64,000 nucleotides of DNA, taken from NCBI GenBank assembly GCA_030998015.1, contig JARWMV010000239.1, positions 1,240,001-1,304,000 on the forward strand. The letters run 5' to 3'. Below the pieces are notes generated by a model. The model searched no databases and had not been told where the DNA came from. It was given only the letters and a program-made list of their open reading frames with translations. The stretch is from Ceratorhiza oryzae-sativae (lineage: Eukaryota > Basidiomycota > Agaricomycetes > Cantharellales > Ceratobasidiaceae). Of this stretch, positions 58,227-64,000 are shown piece by piece (positions within the stretch are counted from its first letter, which is position 1; every line of letters begins with the position of its first letter). A program made the translations under genes and the position numbers.

Positions 58227-59948
58227 ATGGCCTCGTCCAAGTCGACCACTGCCCAGACCTCGTCCTCGTCGTCCCCCTCTGCGGCCCGACCCGCGTCGTC
58301 GTCTCGCTCAAAGCCAGCGCCGACCGCTGCAGGCGCGACTCCAGCGGTGAGCCAAATACGCTCTCTTCTTCCCTGATCGTCCTTCTGACGCACACCGCCC
58401 CGTTCCCGGCCATGTTCCGTCCAACCCACATCTTTTGCAGGTCGCCGGTGTGGAGCCCAAGGCGTCATCGACAAACGGTCGTGAGTGGCCCATTCACTCC
58501 ATGTTGATGTTGGCGCTCACCGCTTGCATCATCTCCCTGTTCACAGACTCGACTTCGTCTCTTCCCAACGGAAAAACTAGCTCTGCTCCTCCTGCGGCCG
58601 GTTCCGCGCGCGCGACATCGCCCAAGCAGTCCAAACCCAAGAAGAAGAAACACCATGGATTCTGGGCCTCCCTCAAGGCCGCGCTTATTCCATGCGCCGC
58701 TCCTTCCGCTGCCCACCCCATCGAGGATTTCGGCCCAACCGAACCAGCCGCCATCCCGATGCACGAGCGCGAAAAGGCGCCCCAGCCGGCGACGGTGTCG
58801 GAGAAACAGCCCGTAACCACCGAGACTCACTCTGCGGATCCAACATCATCGGCCGCGACGAGCACAACCATCACTGAGCACAAACCGGCCATCGCTCCTC
58901 TGGTTCCTGTTCCCGTCCCTGCTTCCCCACCGGCTGAGCCCGAAGTGGTTGTGCCTCCGAGTCCCAAACCCCAACTTCTTTCGCAGGAAGAGTCCGAGGG
59001 TATGCTTTCCGGATCAGTTCAGACGCCCGGCTCCACTGGTGTGCCTGAGAGTGAATCCGAGGCTGGGACCAGTGTCACCGATGAAGAGGACTTGGGCAAG
59101 GAGGAGGAGGACCAAGAGGCGGAGGATGATGAGGAGAGGCTGATCATGCAAGGCGGCGCTGGAATTCCCATCGGCCCAGTAAGTCGTTGCGAACCCGGCA
59201 ATCACTTATCACTCACTGATTTGATCCCATCAGGACGGCCAACCAAAGCCCCTGCTCCCACCGCTCGCGCAGTCCCACAGTGGCCGAAAGTGCCTTGTGT
59301 TGGATCTTGATGAGACACTAGTCCATAGTAGTTTCAAGGTGGGTTGGTGTGCTGCATGTGATTGATCGCCGCTCATATTTCATCTTAGCTTATACCCCAG
59401 GCCGACTACGTAGTCCCAGTTGAGATTGAATGGCAATGGCACAATGTCTATGTCATCAAGCGACCAGGAGTTGATAACTTCTTGAAGAAGATGGGGGAGC
59501 TGTATGAGATTGTCGTCTTCACGGCGAGCTTGAGCAAGGTTGGCTTCTTCCCCACCATTACAGAGCTTCTTAGATTGACGTATTCTTAGTATGCCGACCC
59601 TGTGCTTGATAAGCTCGACATTCACAAGGTTGTCTCGCACCGTTTGTTCCGCGAAAGCTGTTATAATCACAAGGGCAATTATGTCAAGGTAAGTTGACAT
59701 TACGTTGCGCCAAGGCCGATACTAAAAGTGCTGGGTTTTAGGACCTTTCGCAACTCGGTCGGCCGCTCACGGACACTATCATCCTGGACAATTCCCCCGC
59801 CTCATACATTTTCCATCCTAACAACGCGGTCCCGGTGTCTTCTTGGTTCAATGACCCACATGACACGGAGTTGACGGATTTGTGCCCGTTCTTGTCTGAC
59901 CTGAGGGTCGTAGACGACGTGCGTGGAGTGTTGGACGGTGGTCGTTAA
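58227..59948 (+). CDS. PSR1: Psr1/SCP-type protein phosphatase (FCP1-like HAD family)
   Basis: A Ser/Thr phosphatase of the small-CTD-phosphatase group. In yeast Psr1 acts at the plasma membrane in salt-stress signalling; other members dephosphorylate the Pol II CTD. The N-terminus ([20 protein letters not shown]) is Ser-rich, followed by a Lys patch ([20 protein letters not shown]), a Pro-rich linker and an acidic stretch. The catalytic domain starts [19 protein letters not shown], where DLDET supplies the nucleophile. It continues [60 protein letters not shown], then [20 protein letters not shown] and [20 protein letters not shown], ending [11 protein letters not shown]. About five introns occur. 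No N-terminal cysteine or Gly-Cys acylation signal is seen, so membrane attachment is unproven. Confidence 0.88.
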
Positions 59949-60854
59949 GGGCATTGTGCAATTATTTTATCGGATCATCCAACATTGTTGTAAGTGCATA
60001 CCAAACATGCTGGCGGAGAGGCGACATCTCGCTGGTGACGACTACGACCATGACTCCACGATTACGACCTGTTTTATTACTCATAATCAGCCCATACTTT
60101 TTGCTGTCGGTTCATCATCCATACATCACCCATGCTTTTCATTTGAGTTATCTTCTTGGACAAGCACACGCTGAATCCACCCAACTTGATGCTTGTGGCC
60201 CGTTTTTCGTTGTTCATATTTCAAACCACCTTCATTGCCACCTGTCATTGCTCCTTGCTCAGTTCTTCCTGTACCCGAACCGATCCTCTCCGTCATTTCA
60301 GACTGTTGCGTTTTGCTCCGCCTGTCTGTGCACTCGTGCGCACCCAAACCCATGTCACTTTCTTTGCACTCCCACTCTTGATATCAAGATACTTATACCC
60401 TAGCATATCAGTTAGCCGCACATCGTCGTATGCTCTACACTACTCATGGGGAGAAAGGTCCGAGTCGATTTATGTCGTTGAGTTTTTATGTCTGTTTTGG
60501 TACTTGGCTATGTCATTTCTTGCATTCTATTCTCGGGGTTTCTCTGCTTTAGCCGATATTTATCTATGCTCACGCCAATGCGATTATGTTTCGGTTAAAT
60601 GGAAGTGAGAACACTCGAATTATTTAAACAACAGGGGGGTCGCTTTCATTAAAGCTCAATCAATTTGTCTCAGCATGGTGTGCAAGTGCCAACATGTTAT
60701 TATATTTCTTCCAAGGTATTCGTGACTATGTTCGTAACTAGGTGCAAAGACTGGGGAATATATACGAAAGCTCCTCTAACCAGTTCGCAAAAACAAATAA
60801 TAAATTGAAATCAAATCGCCATAGTAGCCATATTATCAAAACCCAATTCCATCG
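59949..60854. other. Convergent 3' flanks
   Basis: The stretch between the phosphatase stop and the NIPA-like gene stop, 905 bp. It has AT-rich, pyrimidine-rich open frames but no protein-like signature and is probably untranslated 3' sequence of both genes. Confidence 0.4.
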
Positions 60855-63061
60855 TCATCGGCGTGCTCTTGGAGAGCTCGTAGGGGTAGCCTGCTTCCAG
60901 GTCCCAAATTCGTCGTCAGCATCGTCATGTGCGCGCAAACTCGAAACTGGACTACGGCGGTGGTCTAGTTCCTCGTCATGTTCATCCTCCTCGTCATGGG
61001 CACCCATCAGCCCGCGGCCTTCTTCACCTTGATGCTTGGGTGCCATGAACGAGTTGCCCCGTGCTCGCAGTGACCCAGAGCCCGAGCGTCTTCGGCTCAT
61101 CTTGGGGCTAAGATGGGACGACCCTCCCTTGATCGGTTTACCATCGTCACTGTCTTCATCATCCGCATCTCCGATCTGCCAAACAACTTCCCCCTGCTCG
61201 CCCGGCTCAGTTGTGTGCAAGTTTTCGAGATCTTGGCCGTCCCCTGTCTCTTCATCGGATGTTTTGGCCCGCGATCGGGTCGGGGCGCCGAGTGTGGTTG
61301 GATTGGCCGAAACCGGGTCGGGCTTCTTGAGGGTGAGGAGGACAACGCCGCCGATGAGTACGACTATGGAAAGGAAGATGGCAAACAGCGTCCAGCCTTT
61401 GTATGCGTCGATTTCGTTGTTGAATACGAGCGAGTTCAAGAAGCCGGATGCAGTATAAACCTACATGAGAAAGGATGCCTGGTTACGACTAATTCAATCC
61501 TAAAACCTTGTGAAAACGCTTACCCCATAAAACATCGGGACCACAAGAGTGCTGTCATATACCTAAAATCCCATCAATTTGCGAGATTCCAAGCTGGTGG
61601 TGGAACCAACCTTGAGGCCTTTGTTGAGTGCGATAATTTGAGACACGGCGGTGATAGCCAAGAAGATAAACGTGATGATAGCGGCTGGATGCCCGAACTT
61701 TGTATCTGGTTATTGAAGGGCGCCCAAGTGATTGCATAGGATACACGTACCTGATTTCCCTCGTTCTCATGGCTGAGTTTACCCGATATTAGCTTTACGC
61801 TGTGGAGAGCTATCAGAGCTGAGATATTTTTGGCAAACACCCCGACTCACGCGGCTTTGGCAAAAACGAGGCATCCTCCGGCCAAGCTCCCTCCAACACA
61901 AGACCATCCGATACCAAGGGTCCAGGCCAGTAACTTGTCGTCTCTCGACGCCGTCCAACGTTCCAATAGATCCCGTAACCATGCTTCCCAGGTGATACAT
62001 GTCATCCTTGCCTTCGCAATCGTCCCACTTGGCACGGGCTGGCGGGAAAGAGCGGCACTAGCCGGAAGCGCAGAGAGATCTGAGCGTGCAGCGAGGACAG
62101 AGTCCAGGATGGATGTGCAAAAGAACACGATCGTGATGGCTGTTGACATTAGGATGAAGAACAAGAGCCAGCCACCACGGCCCCAGAGTGCTGAAAGCCG
62201 AGCAATATCCATTTCTGTCTCAAGGCCCGAGTTGATAGATCCGAAAGCTACAATGCCGCAAACACCAAGAACGACAACAATCGTTCCCTATATGGATGTT
62301 AATTTAAGTGGCATGAAGGCTATCAGTAGAGCTTCGAGCTCACATAGATATCGTTTCGTCCCACTGGCGTACCAACTAGGATAGATGCAAACATGAAGTT
62401 GAAGATCAGGGATGTACCTGCCGGAGATTGTAAGATGATCGGTGACGGAGGCATGAGTCATTATTTTTCTTACTTCCAAGCGGAGCGACGATATTCTATA
62501 CGCAAGGCGATTCAAGTTAGCGTTTATAGGGAGAGTCAACGGACTTGCTCACCAGCTCTCATGTATTCTAATGCGAGTGTGCTTCCGAGTAGTTGGGATA
62601 GTCTATCGGTACTTTAGCATGAACCCATATGTCTGTGGTTTTTTTCGCGGAGACTCACATATATAGGATCATCCCAAGCAACCACAACGGTCTAAGGTAG
62701 TCCTTCTGCTGCCTTGATGCCTTGGGTAGCGCATTTTGTCGAACATGATCGAGCTTTGTGAGGTTTAGCCCCCCTGCGTGGAATTAGGCGAAAAATCTCA
62801 AAACAGCTCGACAGGACCTACCTGCGTTGAGAACTGACGACAAGGTCACGATACACAACCCAATGATAAACGCAACGACCGGGCTGGGGACAGGATACTG
62901 TTAGCACATAAGCACCGCCATGCTTGTTGGAATCACTTTTGAACGTGTCGTTGCACTGCTGCCATCTCTGTGGGTGTTGCAGACGGCGCCACCGCAGTTG
63001 ACGTTGCGTTTGCGACTAGCGCCTCTATGACGCTGGTGACGGTGTCGTTGTGTTCAGCCAT
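60855..63061 (-). CDS. NIPA-like magnesium transporter (DUF803 family)
   Basis: A multi-pass membrane protein of the NIPA/Mg2+ transporter family. The start MAEHNDTVTSVIEALVANAT (63061) leads the first helix VVAFIIGLCIVTLSSVLNAG. Typical family text follows: QKDYLRPLWLLGMILYISSQ, ALEYMRAEYVAPLGSTSLIF, FASILVGTPVGRNDIYGTIV and VLGVCGIVAFGSINSG. Later helices are WLLFFILMSTAITIVFF, LAWTLGIGWSCVGGSLAGG, AIITFIFLAITAVSQIIALN, TLVVPMFYGVYTASGFLNSL and LFAIFLSIVVLIGGVVLLTL. The last 150 residues form a hydrophilic acidic tail (GDADDEDSDDGKPIKGGSSH, HDEEDEHDEELDHRRSP). About eight exons. The function in fungi is inferred from the family. Confidence 0.87.
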
Positions 63062-63362
63062 GCCAGCAGGGGCGAGGAGGAGGAGAGGGAGGTGGTCGTA
63101 TGAGCGCAAAACGTAAGGTCGGATCACAAACCCAAGTGAGACGGAGCGCGCGTTGTCAGTCACGGGCCGAGCCAAGGACGCGCGCGGATTTGACTGCCAA
63201 AGTCGATGACGTCCGATTTCGGCAACCGAACTTGTGGCTGTGCCTTGGCAACACAATCCAACTCAACAGTATATTCATTCCAACTGAATGAGACTAATCG
63301 ACAGCAAATTCATACAACTACAATAGGTAAAAAGCGAAAAAAGACAAGTATAAGGTCCAGTT

Positions 63363-64000
63363 TTACCGAGTGTCTACTGACTTTGATCTCGGCGTGCTGA
63401 AAGCGACTTGAAATCGGGCCGAGCTTGCAGACCTAGGCGCGGTCTTGAGTGGTGACTCACTATTAGCCAACTGCTGTGATGACTCAGGATGCTGTAATCG
63501 AGTTGGTGTCTGTGGTGTGAGAGGGGGGTTGATCCTGAGCCTTTTCATGGTTGGAGTTGCAGTTGTTGGTTGGCTGGATGGACCGGGTTGGGCCATCTCT
63601 TCATGCGCTCCGGTCAGATAATTCCAAAAAGACTGCGTTCCTGTTCAGCAAACTAAACAACTAACACTGAAGTACCGACTTACCCCAGCGACTGCACTGT
63701 TCGATCGCATATCCACATGTATGGCTCGCATGGCTAGCCTCATCGCCCCAATCGCCTCCGCGAGTTGCTTCGGCCCCATCCCGGGTTCATCCATCCGCAT
63801 AGCGATTAGTAAGGCCGAGAAACAAAACTCGACTGGGGAGTTTCGGTTGACGCGCGGCGGAAGACTAAAAGCCGCCGAACAGAGCTCCGGCTTTGTGGCA
63901 ATAGCTTTGAGCAGACGTAGTGCGCGCTCAGACTTGCGCTGGATTTCCTTGACCTTTTCTGGCGACATTCCTTGGCACTGGAGTAGCTTGGTTTGTTGGA
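63363..64000 (-). CDS. Hypothetical protein, 5' end beyond the window
   Basis: Reading on the minus strand, the frame is open from the right edge (QTKLLQCQGMSPEKVKEIQR) through ATKPELCSAAFSLPPRVNRN, ALLIAMRMDEPGMGPKQLAE and AMRAIHVDMRSNSAVAG. An intron follows, then FWNYLTGAHEEMAQPGPSS and a Pro/Thr-rich tail with TPTMKRLRINPPLTPQTPTR, ending FSTPRSKSVDTR at 63363. The first part is helical and globular; the last 90 residues are disordered with several Thr-Pro sites. No domain is recognised. The start codon lies outside or is the ATG inside this reading (MSPEKVKE). Confidence 0.6.

Noticed and set aside
1..64000. CRISPR array, bacterial operons or prophage
   Set aside because: The gene structure is eukaryotic (many introns, no Shine-Dalgarno sites), and no regularly spaced repeat array was seen.

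Overview
This is a nuclear genomic window from a filamentous basidiomycete. The genes are dense with short (about 50 nt) GT-AG introns, the fungal families present (Mdm31, Cox14, Scp160/vigilin, NIPA, Psr1-type phosphatase, PAP1-like bZIP) fit that lineage, and a pectin lyase plus an endopolygalacturonase point to a plant-associated member such as a Rhizoctonia/Ceratobasidium-like fungus. The organism call is an inference from gene content.

Layout. 0.6-4.8 kb: a C2H2 zinc-finger factor and an HSL-like alpha/beta hydrolase, both on the minus strand. 5.2-15.7 kb: four plus-strand genes, namely a gamma-tubulin complex component (GCP5-like), a secreted pectin lyase, an enoyl-CoA hydratase and the replication licensing ATPase Cdc6. 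15.7-18.5 kb: a gene-poor stretch with an intron-containing tRNA-Thr(AGT). 18.5-25 kb: a Bax-inhibitor/Lifeguard protein, a divergent pair of predicted secreted proteins (one with a long Gln/Pro/Ser repeat) and an unknown multi-pass membrane protein. 25.3-33.8 kb: Mdm31 head-to-head with a Cox14-like gene, a CMAS-type SAM methyltransferase, a tiny secreted-protein candidate and a DASH cryptochrome. 34.4-46.2 kb: a proline-rich hypothetical, the elongation factor ELL, NMN adenylyltransferase, an unknown membrane protein and the multi-KH vigilin/Scp160. 46.3-51.5 kb: endopolygalacturonase and a bZIP factor. 51.5-58.2 kb: a 6.7 kb gene-poor stretch. 58.2-64 kb: a Psr1/SCP-type phosphatase, a NIPA-like magnesium transporter and a protein of unknown function cut by the right edge.

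Most genes are housekeeping. The plausible functional links are (i) pectin breakdown by pectin lyase and polygalacturonase, 35 kb apart, and (ii) the Mdm31/Cox14 pair, whose products would both act at the inner mitochondrial membrane and which share a promoter region of about 225 bp.

The most striking signal is technical or evolutionary. At least a dozen conserved genes are broken by single-base losses, often next to G or C runs, although the conserved reading frame continues intact on both sides. This looks much more like uncorrected assembly errors than real pseudogenes, and it means ORF-based predictions of these genes will be wrong unless repaired. I did not find a convincing new multi-gene system. 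The best novelty candidates are the secreted proteins without recognisable family and the microexon structures.
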